A DNA stretch of 64,000 nucleotides from Microlunatus speluncae (lineage in GTDB: Bacteria > Actinomycetota > Actinomycetes > Propionibacteriales > Propionibacteriaceae): the NCBI RefSeq assembly GCF_009299835.1, contig NZ_VKCZ01000020.1, forward strand, positions 434,001-498,000, in the 5' to 3' direction. Under the pieces are notes generated by a model. That model was not told the DNA's origin, made no database searches, and saw only the letters and a program-made list of their open reading frames with translations. The stretch's first letter is position 1, and each line of letters opens with the position of its first letter. Below are positions 1-8,830 of this stretch, piece by piece. A program made the translations under genes and the position numbers.

Positions 1-892
1 GGAGGCCTACCGCGCCGTGCTCGCGGAGGCGGGGCGGCGGGACGTCCCGGTCGCCGGTCATCGGTCGGACCAGGTCCCGTTCGTCGAGCAGATCGAGTCC
101 GGCCAGCGGTCGTTCGAGCATCTCTTCGGCGGCGTCTGGCCCGCCAGCTCGACGGATGCGGACCGGCTGGAGGCGGCGATGGCGGCGATCGAGACGGCAC
201 CCGAGTTCCACCTCGGCAGCTGGCTGCGGCAGATCTCCCGGGTGGAGTGGGACGCCGTCGCCCGGCACGACCCCGGCGCGGCGACCTCGGTGTTCGAACG
301 GCTGGTCGCCGCCGATGTCGCCATCACGCCGACCCTCGCGGTGCATGCGGTGATCGACCACCCGGAGTCGGTCCGGCTCGATGATCAGCGGATGGACTAC
401 CTGGTGCCCGGCACTCCGGAATCCTGGGCCTTCCTCACCCAGCAGATCTACTGCGGCGGCGGCCGGACCGTCGAGGAGACCGCGCGGCATCGAGAACTGC
501 TCACCTGGCGACGCGCAACAGTGGGCGCCATGGCCGAGGCCGGGGTCCGGCTGCTCGCCGGTACGGACTCGGTCGGCCCGGGGTTGTTCCCCGGAGCCAG
601 CCTGCACGTCGAGCTCGAACAACTCGTCGCCTCCGGCCTGTCACCGCTGCACGCCCTGCAGTGCGCGACCGTCGAGCCGGCCCGGTTCCTCGGCCGCGAG
701 CAGTGGGCCGGCACCGTCCAGCCCGGCCGGGTGGCCGACCTCGTGATCTTGGACGCCGATCCCCTGGCCGACATCAGCAACACCCGACGGATCCACTCCG
801 TCGTCGTCGACGGCCACTACCTCGACCCCGTGGCGCGGCGCCGACTGCTGGCGACCGTGCACCGGATCGCGCACGGTGATCAACGGGATTAA
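1..892 (+). CDS. amidohydrolase family protein, C-terminal part
   Basis: The gene enters from before the window: the frame is open from base 2, so about 297 C-terminal residues are seen. They fit the metal-dependent amidohydrolase superfamily (imidazolonepropionase/prolidase-like TIM barrel). Visible marks are a metal-ligand-type His in VAGHRSDQ, LLAGTDSVGPGLFPG carrying the late catalytic Asp, a LHVELEQLVASGLSPLHAL helix, and the family ending GTVQPGRVADLVILDADPL with the last beta-sandwich strand VVVDGHYL. The substrate cannot be told. It ends convergently with the acyl-CoA dehydrogenase gene, with a long nested hairpin between them. Confidence 0.85.
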   Translation, partial: EAYRAVLAEAGRRDVPVAGHRSDQVPFVEQIESGQRSFEHLFGGVWPASSTDADRLEAAMAAIETAPEFHLGSWLRQISRVEWDAVARHDPGAATSVFERLVAADVAITPTLAVHAVIDHPESVRLDDQRMDYLVPGTPESWAFLTQQIYCGGGRTVEETARHRELLTWRRATVGAMAEAGVRLLAGTDSVGPGLFPGASLHVELEQLVASGLSPLHALQCATVEPARFLGREQWAGTVQPGRVADLVILDADPLADISNTRRIHSVVVDGHYLDPVARRRLLATVHRIAHGDQRD

Positions 893-900
893 AGCGATCG

Positions 901-987
901 AGGACCCACCAGACAGCACCGAGCGGGGCGTCTCCTTCACTTCGGGGGGATGAAGGAAGCTTGAAACGTCCCCGCCCGGTGGGTCCT
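901..987. terminator. nested long hairpin between convergent genes
   Basis: Three concentric inverted repeats: outer aggacccacc (901-910) with ggtgggtcct (978-987), perfect over 10 bp; middle gcggggcgt (923-931) with acgtccccgc (966-975), one bulge; inner tccttca (933-939) with tgaagga (951-957). The right outer arm overlaps the stop codon of the dehydrogenase gene. The position between two converging genes suggests a bidirectional terminator; there is no T-run. Confidence 0.55.
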
Positions 988-2839
988 AGAAGGCCGAGTC
1001 TGGCAGGTCCATGACCGCGTTGTCGGTGCCTTCGGCAATTGCCCGCTCGGCGGTCAGCTTGGGCAGGGTGGTGCGGGCGAACCAGCGGGCGGCGGCGACC
1101 TTGCCCTCGTAGAAATCCCGGTCGGCCGGCTTGAGGTCGCCGGACAGCGCGGTCAGGGCCACCTCGGCGCCGCGGAGCAGCAGCCAGGAGCAGATCAGGT
1201 CGCCGACGGCCATCAGCAGCCGGGTGGTGTTGAGGCCGACCTGATAGAGGTCGCGCGGCTCGCCGGCGGCGGAGGACTGCAGCTTGGTGATCATGGCGGC
1301 GACGATCGAGCCGATGTCCTCGAGACCCTTCTGCAACAGCTCGCGCTCTTCCTTGAGCTGCCCGTTGCCCGCCTGGCCGGCCGCGAAGGTCCCGATCTCG
1401 GCCGACAGGGCACCGATGGCGCGGCCCTGGTCCTTGATGATTTTGCGGAAGAACAGGTCCTGGCCCTGGATCGCGGTGGTGCCCTCATAGAGGGTGTCGA
1501 TCTTGGCGTCGCGGACGTACTGCTCGATCGGGAAGTCGGCGATGAAGCCGGAGCCGCCGAAGGTCTGCAAGGACTCGGTGCCGAGCAGGACCCAGGAGCG
1601 CTCCGAGCCGTAGCCCTTGAGGATCGGCAGCAGCAGGTCGTTCAGTCGCTCGGCCGCCTCGTCCCGCTCGCCCGCGGCCTTGGCCAGCGCCACCTTGTCC
1701 TGGATGCTCGCGGCATACAGCACCATCGCCCGCATCCCTTCCACCGCGGACTTCTGGGTCATCAGCGACCGCCGTACGTCCGGATGGTTGATGATCGCGA
1801 CCCGCGGCGACGCCTTGTCGGTCGCCTTGATCAGATCGGGGCCTTGGACCCTGGCCTTGGCGTAGTCCAGCGCGTTGAGATAGCCGGACGACAGGGTGGC
1901 GATGGCCTTGGTGCCGACCAGCATCCGGGCGTGCTCGATGATCTCGAACATCTGCTTGATGCCCTGATGCACCTCGCCCAGCAGCCAGCCCCGGGCCGGC
2001 GTGTCGCCGTCGCCGAAGGTGAGCTCGCAGGTGTTGGACACCTTGAGCCCCATCTTGTGCTCCAGGCCGGTGACGTTGACACCGTTGCGTTCGCCGGTCA
2101 GCTCGCCGGTCTCATGATCGAAATGGAACTTCGGCACGATGAACAGGCTGAGCCCCTTGGTGCCGGGCCCGCCCTCGCCCTCGACCCCGTGCGGCCGCGC
2201 CAGCACCAGATGGATGATGTTTTCGGTCAGGTCGTGCTCGCCGCCGGTGATGAACCGCTTGACGCCCTCGAGGTGCCAGGAGCCGTCCGGCTGGGGGATG
2301 GCCCGGGTCCGGCCGGCGCCGACATCGGAGCCGGCGTCCGGCTCGGTCAGCACCATCGTCGCGGCCCACTTCCGGTCGACGATGTGCTTGCCGATCAGCT
2401 TGTCCCGCTCCGTGCCGTTGCGCCAGACCGCGTAGCCCATGTGCGGTCCCTCGGCGTACATGTAGATCGACGGGTTGGCGCCGAGCACCATCTCGGCCAG
2501 GCCCCAGGCCAGGCTCGGCGGGGTCGGCTGGCCGTCGAGCTCGGTCGGCAGCACGACCCGCCACCAGTCGGAATCGATGTAGGCCTGGTACGACTTCTTG
2601 AACGACTCCGGCAGCGGCGCGGTCTGGGTCACCGGGTCGAAGACCGGCGGATTGCGGTCGCCGTCGACGAACGAATCGGCCAGCTTGGTCCGGGCGAGCA
2701 GATCGACCTCGGCCAGCATGGCCTCGGCGGTTTCTTGATCAAGCTCCGCGTACGGCCCCTCGCCCAGCACGCGTTCGGTGTGCAGCACCTCGAACAGGTT
2801 GAACGCGATATCGCGGACATTCGACTTGTAGTGAGACAT
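986..2839 (-). CDS. acyl-CoA dehydrogenase, FadE5-like long form
   Basis: FAD-dependent acyl-CoA dehydrogenase of 617 residues, the long form with an extra C-terminal domain, as in mycobacterial FadE5. It would carry out the first oxidation of fatty-acid beta-oxidation in the cytoplasm. Seen: TMVLTEPDAGSDVGAGRTRA (substrate/FAD loop), the flavin-binding segment ESLQTFGGSGFIADFPIEQY, and YEGTTAIQGQDLFFRKI, where the catalytic Glu is expected. The start at MSHYKSNVRDI is chosen over one ten codons upstream because GAGGGG lies 4-9 bases before it and FadE5 proteins start with this motif. Two TTAC-N6-GTAA-like operator sites lie upstream. Confidence 0.93.
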   Translation of the reverse strand: MSHYKSNVRDIAFNLFEVLHTERVLGEGPYAELDQETAEAMLAEVDLLARTKLADSFVDGDRNPPVFDPVTQTAPLPESFKKSYQAYIDSDWWRVVLPTELDGQPTPPSLAWGLAEMVLGANPSIYMYAEGPHMGYAVWRNGTERDKLIGKHIVDRKWAATMVLTEPDAGSDVGAGRTRAIPQPDGSWHLEGVKRFITGGEHDLTENIIHLVLARPHGVEGEGGPGTKGLSLFIVPKFHFDHETGELTGERNGVNVTGLEHKMGLKVSNTCELTFGDGDTPARGWLLGEVHQGIKQMFEIIEHARMLVGTKAIATLSSGYLNALDYAKARVQGPDLIKATDKASPRVAIINHPDVRRSLMTQKSAVEGMRAMVLYAASIQDKVALAKAAGERDEAAERLNDLLLPILKGYGSERSWVLLGTESLQTFGGSGFIADFPIEQYVRDAKIDTLYEGTTAIQGQDLFFRKIIKDQGRAIGALSAEIGTFAAGQAGNGQLKEERELLQKGLEDIGSIVAAMITKLQSSAAGEPRDLYQVGLNTTRLLMAVGDLICSWLLLRGAEVALTALSGDLKPADRDFYEGKVAAARWFARTTLPKLTAERAIAEGTDNAVMDLPDSAF

Positions 2840-2860
2840 GAAACCCCTCGACAGACGCAA

Positions 2861-2903
2861 GTTACCCACCAGTAACTAACGATTATGCTACTCGTCGGTA
2901 ACC
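2861..2903 (-). promoter_or_regulatory. tandem palindromic operator upstream of the acyl-CoA dehydrogenase
   Basis: On the gene's strand two similar sites occur 26 bases apart: TTACTGGTGGGTAA (2862-2875; dyad GTTAC-N6-GTAAC) and TTACCGACGAGTAG (2888-2901). Both fit TTACnnnnnnGTAR. The AT-rich word CATAAT lies between them and could be a -10 box. Tandem palindromes over the promoter of a fadE gene suggest TetR-type fatty-acid repression; the regulator is not in this window. Confidence 0.55.
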
Positions 2904-3272
2904 GGGGCAAGTCGTCGGAGCGAAGGCACAGCTTGATTCGCCGGGTGGGGCATCCCGCCCCACCCGGCGGCCACCCTCATTCAGGAGTGAGATCAGCACG
3001 GACGGGTAGCTCGGCCGACACTGGCCACGACATGTGGGTTGGTGGACTTACGAGCTTCGCCGATTGACACTCCTGACCTGCCGGATACCGGGGAGACACC
3101 CGGCAGAGAGAGAAGCTCATTCTAGATTTTGCGTCCGCTCCGCGATAGAGGTCGGCGGGCCCATTTTGTTGCCGTATAAGAGAAATCACGGCAAACGGTT
3201 CCCCGCCGGGACGGGCGCTGGCGGGGCGACGGTTCGGGCCCCGGTGTCGGCCGGACATGGTTCGATGGGCCC
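2904..3272. other. intergenic region between divergent genes, with hairpins
   Basis: About 370 bases without a credible gene. It holds a perfect 13-bp hairpin (2939-2951 with 2957-2969, loop atccc, no T-run) and a second inverted repeat ctgccgg (3078-3084) with ccggcag (3100-3106). The stretch 3111-3185 is visibly less GC-rich than its surroundings. Confidence 0.6.
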
Positions 3273-3788
3273 ATGACGAGGTACGTCGCGCTGCTCCGAG
3301 GGGTCAACCTCGGCCGGCGCAAGGTGGCGATGGCCGAGCTGCGCGAGGTCGCCGAGGCGGCCGGCTTCACCGAAGTCCGCACCCATCTGAACAGCGGCAA
3401 TCTGATCATCGAGTCCACCGGCGACGCCGACTCGGTCCGGACGACGCTGGAGCCGGTGATCGCCGAGCGGTTCGGCTTCGAGGTCCCGGTGGTCGTGCGG
3501 TCAGCGAAACAACTGCGTGCGGCCCTGGCCGCCAACCCGTTCGACGCCGCCAATCCGTCCCAGCTGATCATCACTTTCTGCGCGGCCAAGCCGTCGGCCG
3601 CCGCGGTGTCGAAGCTGCGTGCCCTCGCCTCCGATCAGGAGGAGTTGGCGGTGCACGGCCAAGAGATCTTCATCGACTACCGCGGCGGCCTGGCCCGGAG
3701 CAAGCTCGGCGCGTCCGGTGACCCCGGGACGATCGCGACGGGCCGCAATCTGCGAACGGTTCAGAAGTTGGTCGAGCTGATGGAATGA
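3273..3788 (+). CDS. DUF1697 family protein
   Basis: 171 residues, the usual length for DUF1697, a small ferredoxin-fold family of unknown function. The family signature is clear at the start: TRYVALLRGVNLGRRKVAMA, then HLNSGNLIIES (the usual Y.qSGNvvf segment), then VRSAKQLRAALAANPF and a closing TGRNLRTVQKLVELM. The ATG has no Shine-Dalgarno, so it may be leaderless. It ends 6 bases from the convergent VOC gene. Confidence 0.88.
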   Translation: MTRYVALLRGVNLGRRKVAMAELREVAEAAGFTEVRTHLNSGNLIIESTGDADSVRTTLEPVIAERFGFEVPVVVRSAKQLRAALAANPFDAANPSQLIITFCAAKPSAAAVSKLRALASDQEELAVHGQEIFIDYRGGLARSKLGASGDPGTIATGRNLRTVQKLVELME

Positions 3789-3794
3789 CGCGGG

Positions 3795-4202
3795 CTACTT
3801 CGGCTGGTTGATCCGGATCGCGTTGCCGAACGGGTCGCGCAGACCGCAGTCGGTGCCGTACGGGCGCTCGGTCGGCGGCTCGGTGAACTCCACGCCCTTG
3901 GCGCGAAGATCTTCATAGGTCGCCTGGACGTCGTCGGTGGTCAGTCCGATCCAGCCGCCGCCGGCCCCCTTGGTGACCAGCTCGCGGACCTGCTCGGCGG
4001 TGCCCTCGTCGTGCGCCGGCGCGCCGGGTCGCTCGAGCAGCAGCTCGCGGCCGGGCTGGCCGGGGACGGCGACGGTGAGCCAGCGCATGAAGCCGAGGTC
4101 CTGGTCGGTGTGCACCTCGAAGCCGAGCTTGCCGACATAGAAGTCGAGGGCTTCGTCCTGGTCGAGGACGAAGATCGATGAAATCGTGATGGCGTTCAAC
4201 AT
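3795..4202 (-). CDS. VOC (glyoxalase/bleomycin-resistance fold) family protein
   Basis: 135 residues forming the usual two beta-alpha-beta-beta-beta modules of VOC proteins: SSIFVLDQDEALDFYVGKLGFEV at the start and IGLTTDDVQATYEDLRAKGVEF followed by GLRDPFGNAIRI at the end. The closing DPFGN motif carries the usual metal-ligand region. The substrate is unknown. It lies 54 bases downstream of the AraC-type gene on the same strand and may be co-transcribed with it, a common pairing in actinobacteria. Confidence 0.88.
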   Translation of the reverse strand: MLNAITISSIFVLDQDEALDFYVGKLGFEVHTDQDLGFMRWLTVAVPGQPGRELLLERPGAPAHDEGTAEQVRELVTKGAGGGWIGLTTDDVQATYEDLRAKGVEFTEPPTERPYGTDCGLRDPFGNAIRINQPK

Positions 4203-4256
4203 GTCTGTGAACCTACGGCCCGCCGGCCGCGACCTGCTTATCCGAAACTGCTCAGC

Positions 4257-4673
4257 TCAGGACAGACTGCTGGGCCGCATCCAGGCCTTGGCGAAACAGC
4301 TCGGCGCGGTGATCGCCGGCAGGCCCACGGTGCGGCGCCGGAACTCGGTCGGCGACTCGCCGATGATGTCGCGGAAGGTGCGGCTGAACGTGCCCAGGCT
4401 GGCGAAACCGACCTCGAAGCAGATCTCGGTGACGCTCCGGTCGGTCTCGCGCAGCAGCCGCATCGAACGTTCCACCCGGCGGCGCTGCAGATAGCGGTGC
4501 GGCGTCTCGCCGAAGGTGGCCCGGAAGGTGCGGATGAAGTACGCCTCGGAGACGTGCGCGATCCGGGCCAGGGCGGGGATGTCGAGCGGCTCGGCGTACC
4601 CGCGGTCCATCGCGTCACGGGCCCGCAGCATCCGCCGGTTGCTGTCCTCCGCCGCGCCGCTCACGTCGGCCAT
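4257..4673 (-). CDS. short AraC family transcriptional regulator
   Basis: 138 residues, essentially only the AraC/XylS DNA-binding module with two helix-turn-helix units: LDIPALARIAHVSEAYFIRTF (about residues 30-50) and SVTEICFEVGFASLGTFSRT (about 79-98), followed by the family signature FRDIIGESPTEFRRR. There is no N-terminal ligand domain. It probably controls itself and the VOC gene behind it, and perhaps the divergent DUF4037 gene. Confidence 0.88.
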   Translation of the reverse strand: MADVSGAAEDSNRRMLRARDAMDRGYAEPLDIPALARIAHVSEAYFIRTFRATFGETPHRYLQRRRVERSMRLLRETDRSVTEICFEVGFASLGTFSRTFRDIIGESPTEFRRRTVGLPAITAPSCFAKAWMRPSSLS

Positions 4674-4734
4674 CCTGCCTGATCATCGGCAAATGCTGTT
4701 GTCCCCGGAACGGACCGTTCGCCACACTGGGCCG

Positions 4735-5814
4735 GTGCCAGCTGCCTTCCTGCCCGGTCTCGAGCTCTCCCGCCGCTACTACCGGGAGGTGGTCCGGCCG
4801 ATCGTGGCCGAGGGTTTCCCGGAGTTGTCGTACGCGGCGGGGTTGATCGGTCACGGCTCGGAGGTGCTCGGGCTGGACACCGAGCGGTCCACCGATCATG
4901 ACTGGGGCCCGCGGTTGTTGATCTTCCTCGCCGATGATCAGGCGGACCGGGCCGCGGAGCTGAAGGCGACCGTCGGCGACCGGCTGCCGGAGACGTTCCT
5001 CGGCTTCCCGACCGTCTTTCCCGAGGGCACGCACCGGGTCGCGGTCAGCGGGATCGGCGACTGGCTCCGGTGGCGGCTCGGGTTCGATCCGCGGCAGCGG
5101 CTGGAGACCGTGGACTGGCTCTCGGCGCCGACCCAGGTGCTGGCCGAGATCACCGGCGGTGCGATCTTCCACGACGGGCTCGGTGATCTTGGTCGGGTAC
5201 GGGAGCAGCTCGGCTGGTATCCCGATGATCTCTGGCGCTATCTGCTGGCCTGCCAGTGGCAGCGGATCGGGCAGGAGGAGGCGTTTCCGGGCCGCACCGC
5301 TCAGGTCGGCGACGATCTCGGCTCGGTGATCATCGCCGCCCGGCTGGCCCGGGACGTGGTCCGGCTGTGCCTGCTGATGGCGCGCACCTATCCGCCGTAC
5401 TCGAAGTGGCTCGGCTCGGCATTCGCCCGGCTGCCGATCGCCGAAACGGTCGGCCCGCGGCTGAGTGAGGCACTCGCCGCCCGGGACTGGCCGGCCCGGG
5501 AACGCCACCTGAACGCCGCCTACGTCGAGGTCGCCCGCGCCCACAACGCGCTCGAACTGACCGAACCGCTGGACCCGGAGCCGGTCCAGTTCTGGGACCG
5601 GCCGTTCTTCGTCCCGGCCGGCGAGCGGTTCACCGAGGCGCTGCGGGCGACGATCACCGACCCTGCCCTGCGCCGGCTGCCGCCGATCGGTGCCGTCGAT
5701 CACTTCATCGACAGCACCGACGCCGTGAACCAGTACGAGGTGCGGGCCGCCGCCGTGGCCGCGGTGCTGCGTCAGGCCGGTGATCAGGAACCGGTGGCGG
5801 CCGAGACGGCCTGA
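4735..5814 (+). CDS. DUF4037 domain protein (nucleotidyltransferase-like)
   Basis: 359 residues if started at the GTG giving VPAAFLPGLELSRRYYREVV, which is where family members begin; an ATG at 4693 would add 14 residues. The first half is nucleotidyltransferase-like: LIGHGSEVLGLDTERSTDHD ends with the GS...D.D pattern and is followed by WGPRLLIFLAD. The rest is the DUF4037 helical region (LAEITGGAIFHDGLGDL, YPPYSKWLGSAFARLP). Its role is unknown. Its 3' end overlaps the convergent kinase gene by 31 bases. Confidence 0.8.
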   Translation: MPAAFLPGLELSRRYYREVVRPIVAEGFPELSYAAGLIGHGSEVLGLDTERSTDHDWGPRLLIFLADDQADRAAELKATVGDRLPETFLGFPTVFPEGTHRVAVSGIGDWLRWRLGFDPRQRLETVDWLSAPTQVLAEITGGAIFHDGLGDLGRVREQLGWYPDDLWRYLLACQWQRIGQEEAFPGRTAQVGDDLGSVIIAARLARDVVRLCLLMARTYPPYSKWLGSAFARLPIAETVGPRLSEALAARDWPARERHLNAAYVEVARAHNALELTEPLDPEPVQFWDRPFFVPAGERFTEALRATITDPALRRLPPIGAVDHFIDSTDAVNQYEVRAAAVAAVLRQAGDQEPVAAETA

Positions 5815-6452
5815 GCGGTGATGATCATGGGATGCCTGGGGTCGGTGTTGTCGATCACCAGGTCGGCGCGCTGCCAAGGTCGGCAGGCTTCGAAGTAGAG
5901 GCGCTGACCCTCGACGTAGCGGCGTTGCGACGGGTGCTCCGGGTCCGGTGACCCGCCGTCGCGGCCCGCCATCCGGGCGACCGTGATCTCGAACGGCGCA
6001 TCGAGGAAGATCGAGAAGTCCCAGCGCTCGACCAGCTCGTCGCGGTGCAGGAACAGGCCTTCCAAGATCACCACCGTGCCCGGCTCGGCCCGGCGGGGCG
6101 GCTCGTCGACGTGACAGTCGTTGACCAGGTCGGTCCACCGGCTCCGATAGGACCCGTCGCCGCCCGGGCCGAGCGGTTCCAGCACCAGGCGGTGCAGGGC
6201 CGGATAGTCATAGGTGTCGAGCCAGAAGCCGAGCGGTGAGTCCCGGCCGCGGCGGTGTCGCTCGGCCCGCGGCCGATGGAAGTCGTCGACGTGGATCACC
6301 AGACATGCCCGCCCCTGCTGGCGCAGCCGGGCCGCCACCGTCGCGGCGAACGTCGTCTTGCCGCTGCCGTCGACGCCGTCGATCGCGACCAGGGTGTAAC
6401 CGTCGCCGGGAGGCGGCACCCGATCGGCGATCACCTCGTACGGATCGATCAT
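5784..6452 (-). CDS. uridine kinase-like P-loop phosphotransferase
   Basis: 222 residues from the start MIDPYEVIADRV. A P-loop (Walker A) AIDGVDGSGKTTFAATVAA lies near residue 25, then VIHVDDFHRPR (Walker B-like DD), YRSRWTDLVND, VVILEGLFLHRDEL and FLDAPFEITVARMAGRDG. This is the uridine kinase/phosphoribulokinase layout. Such proteins phosphorylate nucleosides or small metabolites with ATP; the substrate is not certain. Convergent overlap with the DUF4037 gene. Confidence 0.82.
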   Translation of the reverse strand: MIDPYEVIADRVPPPGDGYTLVAIDGVDGSGKTTFAATVAARLRQQGRACLVIHVDDFHRPRAERHRRGRDSPLGFWLDTYDYPALHRLVLEPLGPGGDGSYRSRWTDLVNDCHVDEPPRRAEPGTVVILEGLFLHRDELVERWDFSIFLDAPFEITVARMAGRDGGSPDPEHPSQRRYVEGQRLYFEACRPWQRADLVIDNTDPRHPMIITAQAVSAATGS

Positions 6453-6552
6453 TCCGTGCAGGCTAGCCAAAGGATTCGAAGCTCGGGTTTCCAGGGCCGG
6501 CCGGGGCGTTTCCCCGATGCCGGAGCCGGCGGCATGAAGCGAGCATCAGGTC

Positions 6553-7164
6553 ATGATCAGGAACCGAGTCGCGCGAGCGATGTTCATCGTGGCGGCGACG
6601 GGTCTGCTCGTCGGGGCCCTGCTGATGCGCCCGCTGGCCGAAGGCATCGAGCCGGGACTGTGGTGGACGTCGGCCCACGTGGCGTGGTTGATCGGCTATC
6701 TCGCGTTCGTCCCGGTGCTGCTGGAACTGCGCGCGCTGGCGCGGCCGAGCCTCCTGGGCAACATCGTCGGGCTGGTCGGGGTGCTGGGTGCGCTGGCGAT
6801 CTCGGTGCAGATGGTGGCCGACCTGGTCGCCGGTCTGCAGGCGGCAACCCGCGACGAGCTGCGCGCCGGGACCGGCGCCTTTCGAGCCCTGCCGGGGGTC
6901 GACCTCGCCGTCTATGGCGTCGGGCCGCAACTGCTCTATGTCGGCGTCCTGGGTCTGGTGTTGCTACTGGCTCTGCGCCGGACGATCCCGCTCCTGCCGG
7001 CGGTGGGCGTCGGCGTGGGCACGGTGCTGTATGCCGCGGGGATGATCGCCGGCCGCAACCCCGTCCTGCAGGTGACCGGGCTGGTGGTGCTGTGCGTGGG
7101 TCTGGTCGGCATCGCCTACGCCGGCCGACGGCAGACAGGGAAGGTCATCGCCTCGGCGCCCTGA
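6553..7164 (+). CDS. integral membrane protein of unknown family
   Basis: 203 residues with about six hydrophobic membrane-spanning stretches (ATGLLVGALLM, VAWLIGYLAFVPVLL, IVGLVGVLGALAISVQM, LLYVGVLGLVLLLAL, LLPAVGVGVGTVLYAAGM, VLQVTGLVVLCVGLVGIAYA) and one 30-residue hydrophilic loop after the third. I do not recognise the family. The stop codon lies inside the left arm of a long hairpin shared with the convergent guaB gene. Confidence 0.7.
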   Translation: MIRNRVARAMFIVAATGLLVGALLMRPLAEGIEPGLWWTSAHVAWLIGYLAFVPVLLELRALARPSLLGNIVGLVGVLGALAISVQMVADLVAGLQAATRDELRAGTGAFRALPGVDLAVYGVGPQLLYVGVLGLVLLLALRRTIPLLPAVGVGVGTVLYAAGMIAGRNPVLQVTGLVVLCVGLVGIAYAGRRQTGKVIASAP

Positions 7165-7246
7165 AATCCGACCAGCAGATCGTCGCCGACTCCGGTCCGG
7201 CCGCGTGTCGCGGGTGCGGTCGGCGGCTGGCGGTCGAATTCCAGGG
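7159..7246. terminator. long-arm hairpin, family A copy 1 (between convergent genes)
   Basis: Left arm 7159-7178 (ccctgaaatccgaccagcag) pairs with right arm 7227-7246 (ctggcggtcgaattccaggg) with four mismatches. The right arm is the same sequence as the left arm of the hairpin at 27611-27698. It sits between two convergent genes, consistent with a bidirectional terminator. Confidence 0.55.
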
Positions 7247-7274
7247 ATTGCCGGGCGCGGACTTCTCAGCGGTG

Positions 7275-8783
7275 TCAGCGGCGGGTGTAGTTGGGGGCTT
7301 CCACGGTCAATTGGATGTCGTGCGGGTGGGACTCGCGCAGGCCGGCGGAGGTGATCCGGACGAACCGACCGCGCTGCTGCAGTTCCTTGATCGTCGCGGC
7401 GCCGGCGTAGAACATCGATTGCCGCAGCCCGCCGACCAGCTGGTAGGCGACGGCCGCCACCGGCCCGCGATAGGGCACCTGGCCCTCGACGCCCTCCGGG
7501 ATCAGTTCGTGCTCGGCGGTGACGTCGTTCTGGAAGTAGCGGTCCTTGGAGTACGAGCCCCGGCGGCCACGGCCGGACAGCGCGGGGAGTGAGGCCATGC
7601 CGCGATAGGACTTGTACTGCTTGCCGTTGATGAAGATCAACTCGCCCGGCCCTTCGTCGCAGCCCGCGAGCAGTGATCCGAGCATCACCGTGTCGGCGCC
7701 GGCGACGATGGCCTTGGCGATGTCACCCGAATACTGCAGGCCGCCGTCGCCGATCACCGGGATGCCGGCCGGCCGGGCGGCGCGGGCCGCCTCGTGGATC
7801 GCGGTCACCTGCGGCACGCCGACCCCGGCCACGACCCGGGTGGTGCAGATCGAACCCGGACCGACGCCGACCCGGATCCCGTCGACGCCGGCCTCGACCA
7901 TGGCCTGGGCGCCGCGGAACGTGGCCACGTTGCCGCCGACGAGGTCGACGCGGTCCGCCCGCGGCTCGGCCCGGAGCTTGCCGATCATGTCGAGCAGCGC
8001 CCGGGAGTGGCCGTGCGCGGTGTCGACGACGAGCAGGTCGACGTCCGCCTCGATCAGCGCCATGGCGCGCTCCCAGGCGTCGCCGAAGAATCCGACCGCC
8101 GCGGCGACCCGGAGCCGGCCCTGATCATCCTTACTCGCGTCCGGGTGCTGGTCGGCCTTGACGAAGTCCTTCACCGTGATCAGCCCGCGCAGTCGATCAT
8201 GGTCGTCGACCAGCGGCAGCTTCTCGATCTTGTGTGTGGTCAGCAGCCGGAGCGCCTCGGCCCGGTCGATGCCGACCCGTCCGGTGATCAACGGCATCGG
8301 TGTCATCACCGCGCCGACCCGCCGGGACGGATCGGTTTCGAATCGCAGATCCCGGTTGGTGACGATGCCGACCAGCCGGCCCTCCTCGTCGACCACCGGG
8401 ACGCCGGAGATCCGGTAGTGCGCGCACAGTTCCTCGACCTCGCGCAGGGTCGCGTCCGGCGCGATGGTGACCGGATCGTCGATCATGCCCGACTCGGACC
8501 GCTTCACCTGGTCGACCTGACGGGCCTGCTCGTCGGGCGGAAGGTTGCGATGGATCACCCCGAGCCCGCCGACCCGGGCCATCGCGATCGCCATCCGGGA
8601 TTCGGTCACCGTGTCCATCGGCGAGCTGAGCAGCGGGACCTTGAGCTCGATGTTGCGCGACACCCGGCTGCTCGGGTCGGCGGCAGAAGGAATGACGTCG
8701 GACTCGCAGGGTTGCAGCAGGACGTCGTCGAAGGTCAGCCCCAGCGGGGCCGATGCGGGGTCGTTCGGTGCGGCTCCGGCCAT
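7275..8783 (-). CDS. guaB: IMP dehydrogenase
   Basis: Full-length IMP dehydrogenase (502 residues): converts IMP to XMP with NAD+, the committed step of GMP synthesis in the cytoplasm. The barrel starts GLTFDDVLLQP; two CBS domains fill about residues 103-205 (VTIAPDATLREVEELC...VGIVTNRDLRFET...LRGLITVKDF); the catalytic loop is GVGPGSICTTRVVAG with the nucleophile Cys at residue 313; the flap reads YRGMASLPALSGRGRRG. GGAGAGGAG precedes the ATG. An 8-bp inverted repeat in an AT-rich patch upstream probably marks the promoter. Confidence 0.96.
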   Translation of the reverse strand: MAGAAPNDPASAPLGLTFDDVLLQPCESDVIPSAADPSSRVSRNIELKVPLLSSPMDTVTESRMAIAMARVGGLGVIHRNLPPDEQARQVDQVKRSESGMIDDPVTIAPDATLREVEELCAHYRISGVPVVDEEGRLVGIVTNRDLRFETDPSRRVGAVMTPMPLITGRVGIDRAEALRLLTTHKIEKLPLVDDHDRLRGLITVKDFVKADQHPDASKDDQGRLRVAAAVGFFGDAWERAMALIEADVDLLVVDTAHGHSRALLDMIGKLRAEPRADRVDLVGGNVATFRGAQAMVEAGVDGIRVGVGPGSICTTRVVAGVGVPQVTAIHEAARAARPAGIPVIGDGGLQYSGDIAKAIVAGADTVMLGSLLAGCDEGPGELIFINGKQYKSYRGMASLPALSGRGRRGSYSKDRYFQNDVTAEHELIPEGVEGQVPYRGPVAAVAYQLVGGLRQSMFYAGAATIKELQQRGRFVRITSAGLRESHPHDIQLTVEAPNYTRR

Positions 8784-8830
8784 GGCCGGCGGCTCCTCTC
8801 CTCGGGGTTTCGGGCGAGCTTAGACCTTAG

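Noticed and set aside
1784..2875. Long plus-strand open frame opposite the acyl-CoA dehydrogenase
   Set aside because: Shadow of a strong conserved gene on the other strand; His/Gln/Gly-rich with no recognisable motif.
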